A stretch of DNA of 48,410 nt from positions 1 through 48,410 of the IMG/VR virus record IMGVR_UViG_3300025086_000047; one strand, written 5' to 3'. Of this stretch, positions 7,240 to 14,263 are shown piece by piece. The DNA is from a virus. Positions within the stretch are counted from its first letter, which is position 1; every line of letters starts with the position of its first letter. Below the pieces are notes generated by a model that was not told the DNA's origin, searched no databases, and saw only the letters and a program-made list of their open reading frames with translations. Made by a program: the position numbers and the translations under genes.

Positions 7240-7249
7240 TGGGGTATTG
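7240..7249. repeat. 3'-side member of paired repeat around paralog C
   Basis: TGGGGTATTG is the reverse complement of CAATACCCCA at 7799-7808. The similarity continues into AGTTAG on both sides (7254-7259 and, inverted, near 7790-7795). Confidence 0.55.
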
Positions 7250-7261
7250 CACTAGTTAGAC

Positions 7262-7765
7262 TTACTCGGAAGCCTCCTTAACTTCCTTGACTGGTAGTGA
7301 TAGACCTGTGATATTATCTTTGGTCAATTCACCGTTCCAGTTTCCTGCTTTGTATGAGTCAGTTAGAAGTCTTCTAACACGACTGCCAAAGTATTCAGCC
7401 ATTTCCTGTCCTGTTTCAAATTTGTTACCGGATGTGTTACGCATAGGCATAACAGTATCTAGCACAAGTTCAATATCAGTAATAGATGCAAAGGCAACTA
7501 CTACTCGATTCACTACAGAATCCGCAATGGCTTGAACTTGTGTAGGCAATGCTGTAGGTTGCCCTTTGCGGATTGGGGAGTTTGGGAGTGTCTTACATAA
7601 TGCTCGAATACTTGCCCAGTAGTTATCATATTGTGCTTCAGTCTGTCCTTCGACTTGAGAAGTTTGTACCATGCTTCTTAGTACACCATCTAGCGCACCA
7701 ACATCGTTAACATCCAACCAAGTTATAATTCCATCAGTCTTGTCTTTTAGTTTTGTATATTCCAT
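7262..7765 (-). CDS. Member C of a three-gene paralogous family, about 167 aa
   Basis: The ATG at 7765 (MEYTKLKDK) follows a GGTGAAAA ribosome site; the frame itself opens three codons earlier at GTG. The protein shares WASIRALCKTLPNSP and the C-terminal FETGQEMAEYFG ... NWNGEL block with the gene at 6507. It differs by a longer C-terminal tail. Function is unknown. The position of three related genes in separate promoter units suggests duplication and divergence rather than an operon. Palindrome copy 4 lies upstream. Confidence 0.75.
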   Translation of the reverse strand: MEYTKLKDKTDGIITWLDVNDVGALDGVLRSMVQTSQVEGQTEAQYDNYWASIRALCKTLPNSPIRKGQPTALPTQVQAIADSVVNRVVVAFASITDIELVLDTVMPMRNTSGNKFETGQEMAEYFGSRVRRLLTDSYKAGNWNGELTKDNITGLSLPVKEVKEASE

Positions 7766-7798
7766 ATTTTTCACCTTGTTTATTTTGTGCTAACTGCA

Positions 7799-7808
7799 CA
7801 ATACCCCA
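7799..7808. repeat. 5'-side member of paired repeat around paralog C
   Basis: CAATACCCCA lies in the leader of the gene at 7262-7765 and is inverted relative to 7240-7249. The surrounding GAAGCAATA word also occurs beside the equivalent repeat of paralog B. Confidence 0.55.
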
Positions 7809-7851
7809 CGAAGCAATACTAAGGGTGACTAATGTACTTAAACAGGCTTTT

Positions 7852-7880
7852 CAAAGCAAACCATATGGTTCTACTTTTTG
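7852..7880. promoter_or_regulatory. Promoter palindrome copy 4
   Basis: CAAAGCA (7852-7858), ACCATATGGT (7860-7869) and a degenerate TACTTTTTG right arm. The TATA element on the minus strand is weaker (TTTAAGTAC near 7835-7843). It serves the gene starting at 7765. Confidence 0.65.
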
Positions 7881-7891
7881 TGGCTTGCGAA

Positions 7892-7940
7892 CCTCAAAAA
7901 AACAAAAAAAGCCAATCCCGACCCCGAAAGGTCGAGAAAG
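7892..7940 (-). terminator. Short hairpin and T-tract
   Basis: CGACC/GGTCG arms (7919-7935 region) form a small hairpin. On the minus strand TTTTTTTGTTTTTTTGAGG follows. It lies directly after the stop of the gene at 7954-8262. Confidence 0.5.
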
Positions 7941-7953
7941 GCAGTTATAGTCC

Positions 7954-8262
7954 TTAGACTATTGTCCATTCGTTGCCGTTTTCCCACCTTCTATCATTAA
8001 GATACCATGTGAAGTCCTTTTGATGAATGTTGACATTTGGCAAACCGTTCAAGCGTTCTTTAGTGGTGTTAGTTTGCCATCCTGCGTGACGAATGTATAA
8101 ATTGTTTCTTTCAAGTTTAGCAATACCGTTACCGTGTAAATACATAACCATACAACTAGTTGCCGACATGTAGTTGATTACTTGTTTAACTTCTGTATTA
8201 TCTCGCTTGAAGTCTCTTTTCTCATATAGTGCCTTTATTGCGTCTTCTGTTATCTTTCGCAT
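7954..8262 (-). CDS. Hypothetical protein, 102 aa
   Basis: I place the start at the ATG at 8262 (MRKITEDAIKALYEK). The frame stays open to 8415, but that extension runs back through a TATA box, the palindrome and a terminator and is surely not translated. The true start is about 23 bases from ATATATAC, with no ribosome site, so the mRNA is probably leaderless. The protein has a helical N-terminal half and a C-terminal part rich in Trp and Asn. I recognise no family. Confidence 0.68.
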   Translation of the reverse strand: MRKITEDAIKALYEKRDFKRDNTEVKQVINYMSATSCMVMYLHGNGIAKLERNNLYIRHAGWQTNTTKERLNGLPNVNIHQKDFTWYLNDRRWENGNEWTIV

Positions 8263-8281
8263 GTTAATAACTAGGAGTTGA

Positions 8282-8328
8282 GTATATATTGGGTTTCTCA
8301 AAAGTAACACCATATGGTTCTGCTTTTG
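8282..8328. promoter_or_regulatory. Promoter palindrome copy 5 with TATA box
   Basis: CAAAAGTA (8299-8306), ACCATATGGT (8309-8318) and TGCTTTTG (8321-8328). AATATATAC on the minus strand (about 8282-8290) is the TATA box for the leaderless gene starting at 8262. Confidence 0.7.
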
Positions 8329-8341
8329 CGGTTTACGAACC

Positions 8342-8400
8342 TCAAAAAAATAAAAAAAAGGTAAAAACCCCCTGTTCCTAAAAACAAGGGGTTTTTTTAG
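8342..8400 (-). terminator. Strong hairpin terminator
   Basis: AAAAACCCC (8363-8371) pairs with GGGGTTTTT (8388-8396). On the minus strand this stem is followed by TTTTTTTTATTTTTTTGAGG. It ends the two-gene transcript at 8412-9052. The flanking T and A runs make it look bidirectional. Confidence 0.7.
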
Positions 8401-8411
8401 CCACCTAAACA

Positions 8412-8612
8412 TCATTCAAATAGATGCTTAGTGTGAAACTTGATAGTAACCTGCGTTACCATGTGGTCGCCATAGTCCTCTTCTGTGTCGCCTAAGTAAC
8501 TATAATGCTTCTTAGCCGCCTCCATAGCAATTTCTTTACTAGGGTATATATCACTATATACTACACGCCAAGCCTCACTATCCCAAACTGCCCAACCGCT
8601 AATAGTCGGCAT
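8412..8612 (-). CDS. Hypothetical small protein, 66 aa
   Basis: A 66-residue protein beginning MPTISGWAVWDSEAWRVVYS. Its pattern (short beta strands, then a helix KEIAMEAAKKHYSYL, then an acidic loop) suggests a small alpha/beta domain. No named family is assigned. It overlaps the upstream zinc-ribbon gene by one base, so the two are coupled. Confidence 0.65.
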   Translation of the reverse strand: MPTISGWAVWDSEAWRVVYSDIYPSKEIAMEAAKKHYSYLGDTEEDYGDHMVTQVTIKFHTKHLFE

Positions 8613-9052
8613 TATTCATCATCCCACCTATGTGCTTTAATGACTGTAACTATATTCTCATTAAGTTTTTCATCATCACCATTGAAATTATAGCCACATT
8701 TAGTACAATTGAAAGACAACTCTTGAATTTCATCAAGTAAGGTATTACCTTGTACCATTTCACCGTTATACAAGTATTGACACCACATTTTACCCTTAGT
8801 AGGCATTAATTTAGGTTTAAACTCCTCCCAGTCATTCAAAACAAAGTCTCCATGAATACAATCTACAGCCTTGCACTTAGGGCATTGATATTCTTGTCTT
8901 TCTCTTGGGTCTTTTGATATTACCATTTCTTTCTTGTCTTCTTCTTGCATAAAGCGTTCATAGTTTTCACTCACTAAATCGTTCATACAGCCTATACATA
9001 AGTTATAGCCTGTTTTAAATCTCAATCCTCTACCACATTCTTTACATACCAT
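8612..9052 (-). CDS. Multi-zinc-ribbon protein, 146 aa
   Basis: The protein holds four CxxC-type knuckles: CKECG at residue 3, CIGC near 19, CPKC near 57 followed by a CIHG stretch, and CTKCG near 116. The first two probably form one zinc ribbon; the later ones pair with each other or with nearby Cys/His. GGAGAGATAAAA precedes the ATG, so the start is firm. TATA CTATATACC and palindrome copy 6 lie upstream. A DNA- or RNA-binding regulator is a reasonable inference. Confidence 0.75.
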   Translation of the reverse strand: MVCKECGRGLRFKTGYNLCIGCMNDLVSENYERFMQEEDKKEMVISKDPRERQEYQCPKCKAVDCIHGDFVLNDWEEFKPKLMPTKGKMWCQYLYNGEMVQGNTLLDEIQELSFNCTKCGYNFNGDDEKLNENIVTVIKAHRWDDE

Positions 9053-9089
9053 TTTTATCTCTCCTTATTTACTATTATATTACAGGCTT

Positions 9090-9168
9090 GGTATATAGTG
9101 GGGTTAAACAAAGCCACACCATATGGTATGATTAACCACGCTTGTATCTACAACCATATGGCTTTGTT
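9090..9168. promoter_or_regulatory. Promoter palindrome copy 6 (expanded, two cores)
   Basis: CAAAGCC (9109-9115), then ACCATATGGT (9118-9127), then a second core ACCATATGG (about 9153-9161) that runs into GGCTTTG (9160-9166). The outer arms are perfectly complementary. CTATATACC on the minus strand (about 9089-9097) drives the gene starting at 9052. This copy lies at the leftward/rightward transcription switch. Confidence 0.65.
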
Positions 9169-9302
9169 CTAAAATTTTTTTTTATTGTTAAATAGCCTTA
9201 GTTAACCATTTCTCGTTAAATTAACCTCATTAACGATATGTACTTAACAAGTTAGACCATAAAACTGCTACATTTATTACCCCTATCTTCTTACGACCTG
9301 TT
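9169..9302. promoter_or_regulatory. Divergent switch region with GTTAA repeats
   Basis: No gene is visible. GTTAA or TTAAC words occur at about 9103, 9131, 9188, 9200, 9215, 9220, 9229 and 9243, some fused into near-palindromes (CGTTAAATTAACC). A T-run is at 9174-9183. The density and position between divergent gene sets suggest an operator cluster for a second regulator, possibly the early/late switch. Confidence 0.4.
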
Positions 9303-9316
9303 AAGGAGGTTGTGAT

Positions 9317-9556
9317 ATTAGCAAGAAGATTGAATTTGGCTTAGTACAAAGAATAGATACAATAGCAAGTTCAATCAAAGAAGTTCTTAATGAATTCAAA
9401 GGTGACAATAGAAGATATACTGATGAATTAGACCAAGAACTTAAAGAAGCAAAGACTAAACTAAAGCGTTTACTGCGTTACATTAGAGATATTAAAATTA
9501 ATAATACTAAAGGAGCAAAAGAAACTAAGTTTGGTAATTTAAGAGATTTTAACTAA
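9317..9556 (+). CDS. Small coiled-coil protein, 79 aa, apparent ATT start
   Basis: The frame is open from 9305 and codes for a helical, charged protein (KKIEFGLVQRIDTIASSIKE ... ELDQELKEAKTKLKRLLRYI). No ATG, GTG or TTG exists in frame near its start. A perfect ribosome site AAGGAGGT (9303-9310) lies six bases before ATT at 9317, giving (M)SKKIEFG. An unusual ATT start, or a one-base error, are the alternatives. The neighbouring GTG at 9312 opens only ten codons. Function is unknown. Confidence 0.55.
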   Translation: MSKKIEFGLVQRIDTIASSIKEVLNEFKGDNRRYTDELDQELKEAKTKLKRLLRYIRDIKINNTKGAKETKFGNLRDFN

Positions 9557-9662
9557 GGTATGTTAACAATCTTATTCTGGGAATACATAAGAAAAGAAAA
9601 AAAATTTTTCGCTAGTGCTACACAAAATCCGCCACATTTTTTAAAAAAAGAGTTGAATTTGA
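9557..9662 (+). promoter_or_regulatory. Candidate late-operon promoter
   Basis: TTTTTTAAAAAAA (9637-9649) is centred about 20 bases before the ATG at 9663. No ribosome site precedes that ATG, so the first late gene seems leaderless, like several leftward genes. The TATA element is atypical, and the assignment depends on spacing. Confidence 0.4.
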
Positions 9663-10001
9663 ATGAATTGGAAAGATATAGTTAAAAAAGACAAAGGCGA
9701 TAGTAGATTAACCAGTCATAGAAAAAGGGGTAAAAAACAAATGAAAGAAATGTATGGTGATTCAAAAGACCCCTATGGTAAGCCGGAAGCAGAAAGTCTT
9801 GCTACAGATACTAGAATGGACAGACCTCAACCTTATCCTTTGGGTAGGCTAGGAACTAAAAATAGAAGAACTGCTATTTTTGAAGATGATAGAAAAGAGG
9901 GCGTTAAGAGAACAATGCCTCTTTATCCAATAGGCGACGGAGATGAACCCGTAGATGCTACTCGCAGGGCTAGAGAAAGAGCAAAGAGACAAAGGAGATG
10001 A
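9663..10001 (+). CDS. Tagged basic protein (MNWKDIVKK), 112 aa
   Basis: The N-terminus MNWKDIVKK is the shared late-protein tag. The remainder is very basic and Pro/Asp-rich with no clear fold (GKKQMKEMYGDSKDPYGKPE, C-terminal RRARERAKRQRR), so it is probably disordered and may bind DNA. It is the first gene of the late operon. I do not recognise a family; an internal virion protein is inferred from the tag. Confidence 0.72.
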   Translation: MNWKDIVKKDKGDSRLTSHRKRGKKQMKEMYGDSKDPYGKPEAESLATDTRMDRPQPYPLGRLGTKNRRTAIFEDDRKEGVKRTMPLYPIGDGDEPVDATRRARERAKRQRR

Positions 10002-10005
10002 TTAA

Positions 10006-10341
10006 ATGAATTGGGAAGATATAGTTAAAAAAGAAATATCGGATAAAGATATTAAAGAATATCTTGAAGAACGGCAAAGGTTTGAAGATGAAGACGAGGA
10101 TTGGAATAAGCCGAGAGGCTCGGACAATAGCGTTCAAAGAGATAGAGATGATACTTTCAATCCCGACTTAACCGAAGAACAGAAAAAAGAATTGGGAAAA
10201 GCAAAACAGGCAGTTAAAGAATTTGCTAGTAAATTAGAATTAAGCATATTGAATAACCCTATGACAAAGAAAAAATTTGTTGATAATATGATTGATGGAA
10301 TGCTTGATGCGCTAAAAAGAGAATATAGAAAAAATTCCTAG
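10006..10341 (+). CDS. Tagged protein (MNWEDIVKK), 111 aa
   Basis: It begins with the tag MNWEDIVKKE. The first half after it is highly charged (EYLEERQRFEDEDEDWNKPR); the C-terminal half is helical (EEQKKELGKAKQAVKEFASK). GGAGATGATTAA lies before the ATG. The DNA around its start is almost identical to that of the preceding gene (AATTGGRAAGATATAGTTAAAAAAG), a likely sign of recent copying of the tag. Confidence 0.72.
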   Translation: MNWEDIVKKEISDKDIKEYLEERQRFEDEDEDWNKPRGSDNSVQRDRDDTFNPDLTEEQKKELGKAKQAVKEFASKLELSILNNPMTKKKFVDNMIDGMLDALKREYRKNS

Positions 10342-10383
10342 AAAAATTTTTGAAAAAAGCGTTTAAAATAAAAGGTGAATAAT

Positions 10384-10830
10384 ATGACATGGGAAGATAT
10401 ACTAAAACAAAAGGACTTTGACTTAGTTCGGCCAAATTTCCTTGTAGAACTGTTAGAAGAATATGGTAAAGAAGATGTAATAGATGTTTTAGAGACTATG
10501 TTAAAAAACAATGAGCAATCTCTAAAAGAACAAAATAAGGCTCTTAGAGAGTTCTTCCAATTAGATGCACTTAAAGATAGAACCATTGGTAATAATAATT
10601 CCAATACTTACAAAGAATCAATGGAGGCGTTGTATATGTTAATAGACAAAGAAAATTTAGATATATCTAAATTAGGATATGATGATGAATTAGAATATAT
10701 TAAACTAAAAGAAGAATTTTTAGAAGAAGTCGGCAACAGAATGAGCGCAATTTGGCCTTCAAGAGCAGAAAATCAACTTACTGGTACACTAAAACATGTG
10801 ATAAAAGAACTCAAGAAAAAAGGTGAATAA
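10384..10830 (+). CDS. Tagged helical protein (MTWEDILKQ), 148 aa
   Basis: I chose the ATG at 10384 because GGTGA (10374-10378) is the ribosome site; the frame opens three codons earlier inside it. After the tag MTWEDILKQKD the protein is acidic and helical with likely coiled-coil segments (EDVIDVLETMLKNNEQSLKE; DELEYIKLKEEFLEEVGNRM). No domain is recognised. Confidence 0.72.
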   Translation: MTWEDILKQKDFDLVRPNFLVELLEEYGKEDVIDVLETMLKNNEQSLKEQNKALREFFQLDALKDRTIGNNNSNTYKESMEALYMLIDKENLDISKLGYDDELEYIKLKEEFLEEVGNRMSAIWPSRAENQLTGTLKHVIKELKKKGE

Positions 10831-10831
10831 T

Positions 10832-10939
10832 ATGACAAGGTGTAATTATCTCGATAAGTGGTTTGATGCCAAATCAAAAGAAGTAGATGAAAAAGAGTCA
10901 AAGTCAAAGAAATGTTTTGTTACAGGTGATAAGAAATGA
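10832..10939 (+). CDS. Mini-protein, 35 aa
   Basis: A 35-residue ORF starting MTRCNYLDKWFDAKSKEVDE and ending CFVTGDKK. It fills the gap between two tagged genes. GGTGAATAAT precedes the ATG, and its stop overlaps the next start as ATGA. The sequence pattern (MTRCNYL...F, then KCFV) suggests a tiny folded or metal-binding peptide. It lacks the tag. Confidence 0.6.
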   Translation: MTRCNYLDKWFDAKSKEVDEKESKSKKCFVTGDKK

Positions 10940-11250
10940 GTTGGGAAGGTGTATTGAAGAGGAAACCTAGAGATTCTAAAAAAGTTAGAGATGCACACAT
11001 GCGAGAACAAGAAGAAGAATTTGGTAATGTAACAGATTCACCTAGTTTTGGACAGCCTCAACCAAAGGGTAAAACTCAACAAAGAAAAAGAAAAAAGGTA
11101 GGATTTGGAATGGCAGGTAACAAAACTAACCCAATGCCAAGAAAGGCTAGAATGAAAGCAAGAAATCGGCCATATAATCCATTTTCAGGAGAAGGCAGAC
11201 AGGTTGGTAAGAAAAAGCATCATCACAAGTATTTAGGTGATAAGAAATGA
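10936..11250 (+). CDS. Tagged very basic protein (MSWEGVLKR), 104 aa
   Basis: After the tag MSWEGVLKRK, the protein is extremely basic and rich in Lys, Arg, Gln and Gly (QQRKRKKVGFGMAGNKTNPM; RKARMKARNRPYNPF), ending GKKKHHHKYLGDKK. It is probably disordered and DNA-binding. Start and stop are both ATGA overlaps with neighbours. An internal, DNA-condensing virion protein is inferred. Confidence 0.72.
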   Translation: MSWEGVLKRKPRDSKKVRDAHMREQEEEFGNVTDSPSFGQPQPKGKTQQRKRKKVGFGMAGNKTNPMPRKARMKARNRPYNPFSGEGRQVGKKKHHHKYLGDKK

Positions 11251-11627
11251 GTTGGAAAGATATACTAAAAACCATGAGTGAAGAAGACCGCAAGAAACTT
11301 ATGGAAGATACTGAAAGGTCTATGAAACCTTTGATGATTACAAGAGCGCACCAAAAGGGAGCATTGGGAGATAGGTGGCGTTCAATGAAAAGGGATTATA
11401 GGTTAATAAGTAAAGATAAGCCTATTATTGAATTTCTGCAAGATATAGATGACGAAAAGCCTCCTTTTGATGTTATTCACACAAAGAACACTTTCAAAAG
11501 AATGGTTGAAGAATTTATGTTAGAACAGGGAATAGGCAAATTCAAAGAAGAATACGAGAAAAACAAAAAAGAAGAATATGAAAATGCCCCAACATATAGT
11601 AGATGGGGAGAACCGCCTCACAAATAA
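11247..11627 (+). CDS. Tagged protein (MSWKDILKT), 126 aa
   Basis: The tag MSWKDILKT opens a 126-residue protein of mixed charge. The middle (KRDYRLISKDKPIIEFLQDI) and the following segment are helical. The last 20 residues are Lys/Glu-rich and then Tyr/Pro-rich. The family is unknown. The start is an ATGA overlap with the upstream stop; the ribosome site is GGTGATAAG. Confidence 0.72.
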   Translation: MSWKDILKTMSEEDRKKLMEDTERSMKPLMITRAHQKGALGDRWRSMKRDYRLISKDKPIIEFLQDIDDEKPPFDVIHTKNTFKRMVEEFMLEQGIGKFKEEYEKNKKEEYENAPTYSRWGEPPHK

Positions 11628-11640
11628 AGGGATTGAAGTC

Positions 11641-12543
11641 ATGGGTTGGTTTGACATACTTAAAATGCCGAAAACGGTATTTCCTAAAGATAAGGATTCT
11701 AAAAAGTATGTTCCTAAATTAAGGCTTAAAGAAATGTTTGATATTCTTGAGGATGACCCCGCAGAAAGATATTCCGCAGTTGATGTTATTTCGGGAGAAG
11801 GTCTAGGAGTTAGAGGTGGAACTGGTAGATTAAATAAAATAAAAGACGAACCTTACTATCAAATAGATGTCATTGGAGGCTTGCGTAGTAGAACAATAGA
11901 AAGATTGAGAGATTCGGACTTCTTTGTAAATATTAAGAAAATGGAAGGTTTCACTAGATATGAAATAAGGCCTTTCAATTACATTATAGATAGTGGTCGT
12001 GCTTTATACGAACCTAAAGAATCTAAAAAAGATACTTTAGCAGATATAGAGGTTCTTCGTGCTACTAAGGAATTAAATGCCGAATTCCAAGAAAAAGCAG
12101 ATGAAATAATGGAAGATGCTAGAGCAAAAATAAGAAAAGAAGCGGCATACAAAAGAGTAAAATCCGGTGATTTAAGAAAACCACTAACAGCAGAAGAATT
12201 TGGAGGCCATGTAAAAGACTTCCCTACTGGATGGAAGAATTTTAAGCCTTATGAAATTGAAGCACTACTTGAAACTCTATTAGATGTTGATTTTAAACCA
12301 CTACCCGTAACAAGCAAAGGCAGGTCTTTTGAAGATAAAGTTAGAAAATACAAAAAACTGTATGATGATGAAATGAAAAGAAAGCGTGATGCATATTTAA
12401 AAAGCCCCGAATATAAAAAGAAGCAGGAAGAAATGCTAAAAGAGAAAATGCGAAGAGAGCGAGAAATGAAACTACAAGGTAGTAGGTTCTTCCAAACAAA
12501 GGGTCAAAGAAAAAATATTGGTAGGCAAAGGAGGAGATATTAA
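11641..12543 (+). CDS. Tagged protein (MGWFDILKM), 300 aa
   Basis: I chose the ATG at 11641, since MGWFDILKM matches the tag; the frame extends 21 codons further upstream over the previous gene's end. AAGGGATTGA lies before it. The N-terminal half carries an alpha/beta pattern (AERYSAVDVISGEGLGVRGG ... RYEIRPFNYIIDSGRAL). The C-terminal third is a Lys/Glu/Arg helical tail ending in QRKNIGRQRRRY. I do not recognise a family. It overlaps the next start. Confidence 0.72.
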   Translation: MGWFDILKMPKTVFPKDKDSKKYVPKLRLKEMFDILEDDPAERYSAVDVISGEGLGVRGGTGRLNKIKDEPYYQIDVIGGLRSRTIERLRDSDFFVNIKKMEGFTRYEIRPFNYIIDSGRALYEPKESKKDTLADIEVLRATKELNAEFQEKADEIMEDARAKIRKEAAYKRVKSGDLRKPLTAEEFGGHVKDFPTGWKNFKPYEIEALLETLLDVDFKPLPVTSKGRSFEDKVRKYKKLYDDEMKRKRDAYLKSPEYKKKQEEMLKEKMRREREMKLQGSRFFQTKGQRKNIGRQRRRY

Positions 12544-12770
12544 TGACATGGCAAAGTATTCTAAAGCGTCAAACTACGCAAAATGCCATTGATAACTTTG
12601 GTAAACAAAGAGATGTTTTGAAAGAATTAGATGAAATGGTTAGAAAGTTTCACGGTGAAGAAATGATTAGTGGTGAAGAGTTTGAAGACTTAGCCGGAGA
12701 ATATCATAGATTGCATAAGACCACAATGGATAGCATTAAGAGAATACTTGGAAGTTTAAGGAGGGCTTGA
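12543..12770 (+). CDS. Tagged small helical protein (MTWQSILKR), 75 aa
   Basis: A short all-helical protein that starts with the tag MTWQSILKRQ. The body (KQRDVLKELDEMVRKFHGEE ... EYHRLHKTTMDSIKRILGSL) reads as two amphipathic helices, probably a coiled coil. The start overlaps the stop of the preceding gene (TAATG). Function unknown. Confidence 0.7.
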   Translation: MTWQSILKRQTTQNAIDNFGKQRDVLKELDEMVRKFHGEEMISGEEFEDLAGEYHRLHKTTMDSIKRILGSLRRA

Positions 12771-12771
12771 T

Positions 12772-13143
12772 ATGAATTGGGAAGAAGTATTGAAGCGCAA
12801 CCAAGAACTTGAAGAAGTTGCTGTTAAACTAAAAAGGGCTTTAGAAAAACATCACGGCGTTTTGTTAAAGATAACGAAAGATACTGATTTATATGAAGAT
12901 ATAGAGCAAAGATATGAAATGTATGACGCATCGGTTTTAAATGATGACAAACTAAGAGAGGCTATGAAAAAACAATTTGATAGTTTCATGGAAGAGTTCA
13001 GCGACATTATAGAAAACACTAGCGATACTTTTGAGAAAAAAGCCGGAGGAGTTTCTTTTGGCGGTCATGGGGCTAACCCCGAACTATTCAACATAAGATA
13101 TGGTAAAAAGAGGAGGGATAAGAATGACAAAGAAAGCAACTAA
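12772..13143 (+). CDS. Tagged helical protein (MNWEEVLKR), 123 aa
   Basis: The tag MNWEEVLKRN is continuous with a long helix (QELEEVAVKLKRALEKHHGV). A second helical segment (REAMKKQFDSFMEEFSDIIE) follows, then a Gly-rich end. GGAGGGCTTGAT precedes the ATG. The 3' end overlaps the next gene by 20 bases. Function unknown. Confidence 0.7.
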   Translation: MNWEEVLKRNQELEEVAVKLKRALEKHHGVLLKITKDTDLYEDIEQRYEMYDASVLNDDKLREAMKKQFDSFMEEFSDIIENTSDTFEKKAGGVSFGGHGANPELFNIRYGKKRRDKNDKESN

Positions 13144-14263
13144 GACATTAATGGATGCCACTCTTGAATATCAAGAAGAATATGAATTTAAGAAATTTTA
13201 TGATATTTGGTTGAGAACATGCGAGGGTATTTCTTCTACACAAATTCTAAGCACTGGTAGAACTAAAGACGGAAAGAAAGTTAGACCAACACCCAATACC
13301 TTGTATGGTCAATTAGAGGAGCATGTAACTTCTTCATTTAGAAGACCTAACTCTAAGAATGATGGTAGTGACGGAACTTACAAATTATTAGAGGCAATTA
13401 GAAAGTTTATGAATGAAGAATACAAAGGTATTCTCTTGGAAGTTCATAGAGAGACTCTTGCAGAATTTAGTGATAAGTTAGAAAGATTTGAAGATGCTTC
13501 TTCGTACAATCCAAAAAGAATACACTTTACTAGACCCGAAAGATATGTAAAAACCGGAAAGAAAAAGGGTCAAGCCATTGGTAGTAAAACTAAAAAAGTC
13601 TTTGGCCACTATGCTGATGATTTTTATGAAGCCAAGTACAAAGGAAAGGAAGGCTATCAAGGTAAGGCACCTACAAAATGGTATTCGTATGATATAGATG
13701 GGCCACAAAATCCTCCTCTTGCACAGGCTTTGTTTGGTAAAGGAGAGTTAGTTAAGATTGGTCTTATTACTATTATTGATAGGGCTATTGAAGAACTAGA
13801 TAACGAAATAGATAATATTTCTATAGTGGCTAAGAGGCCATCGGAACTAAGAAGAATACCATCAGTAAGAAAGCATGTGTTTTCATTGCTAAAGAATAAG
13901 GCTATGTTTAGAAAAGGTGGTAGGCCGAATCTAGGCAAGATGGCACAGTCTTTCGTTGGTATGAGATTTCAACTTATCAAAGGTAGAAGTAAATCATCGG
14001 CTTCCCCTAAGAGAATCATAACTTATGTTGGTAAAATCCCTACACCTTCGGGAGAAGTAAATACATTTTCACTAACTAACAAATTTAAGGAAACTGCTAT
14101 GGCTTCTTTAATTAGAGCCATAATTGGTAAAGATACTTACAAACTTAGGTGGGGAGAACACCTAAACATGAAAGGAATGAAAGTTCCTCAAAAGACCACA
14201 GAAGAGGATAAAGTAGAAAAGGCTTGGTTCGATTATCTATGGAGGAATTCAAGTGGTTACTAG
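13124..14263 (+). CDS. Hypothetical virion-associated protein, 379 aa
   Basis: I place the start at the ATG at 13124 (MTKKATKTLMD), directly after GAGGAGGGATAAGA. The protein has no tag. It is soluble, with basic patches (KKKGQAIGSKTKKVF) and a helical part around the middle (LITIIDRAIEELDNEIDNIS). No motif of a known enzyme is seen. It lies just before the terminase-associated zinc protein, so a head or packaging role is possible, but this is only position-based. Confidence 0.7.
   Translation: MTKKATKTLMDATLEYQEEYEFKKFYDIWLRTCEGISSTQILSTGRTKDGKKVRPTPNTLYGQLEEHVTSSFRRPNSKNDGSDGTYKLLEAIRKFMNEEYKGILLEVHRETLAEFSDKLERFEDASSYNPKRIHFTRPERYVKTGKKKGQAIGSKTKKVFGHYADDFYEAKYKGKEGYQGKAPTKWYSYDIDGPQNPPLAQALFGKGELVKIGLITIIDRAIEELDNEIDNISIVAKRPSELRRIPSVRKHVFSLLKNKAMFRKGGRPNLGKMAQSFVGMRFQLIKGRSKSSASPKRIITYVGKIPTPSGEVNTFSLTNKFKETAMASLIRAIIGKDTYKLRWGEHLNMKGMKVPQKTTEEDKVEKAWFDYLWRNSSGY

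Noticed and set aside
8263-8415. N-terminal extension of the gene at 7954-8262
   Set aside because: It would translate a terminator, the promoter palindrome and the TATA box; the ATG at 8262 has leaderless spacing.
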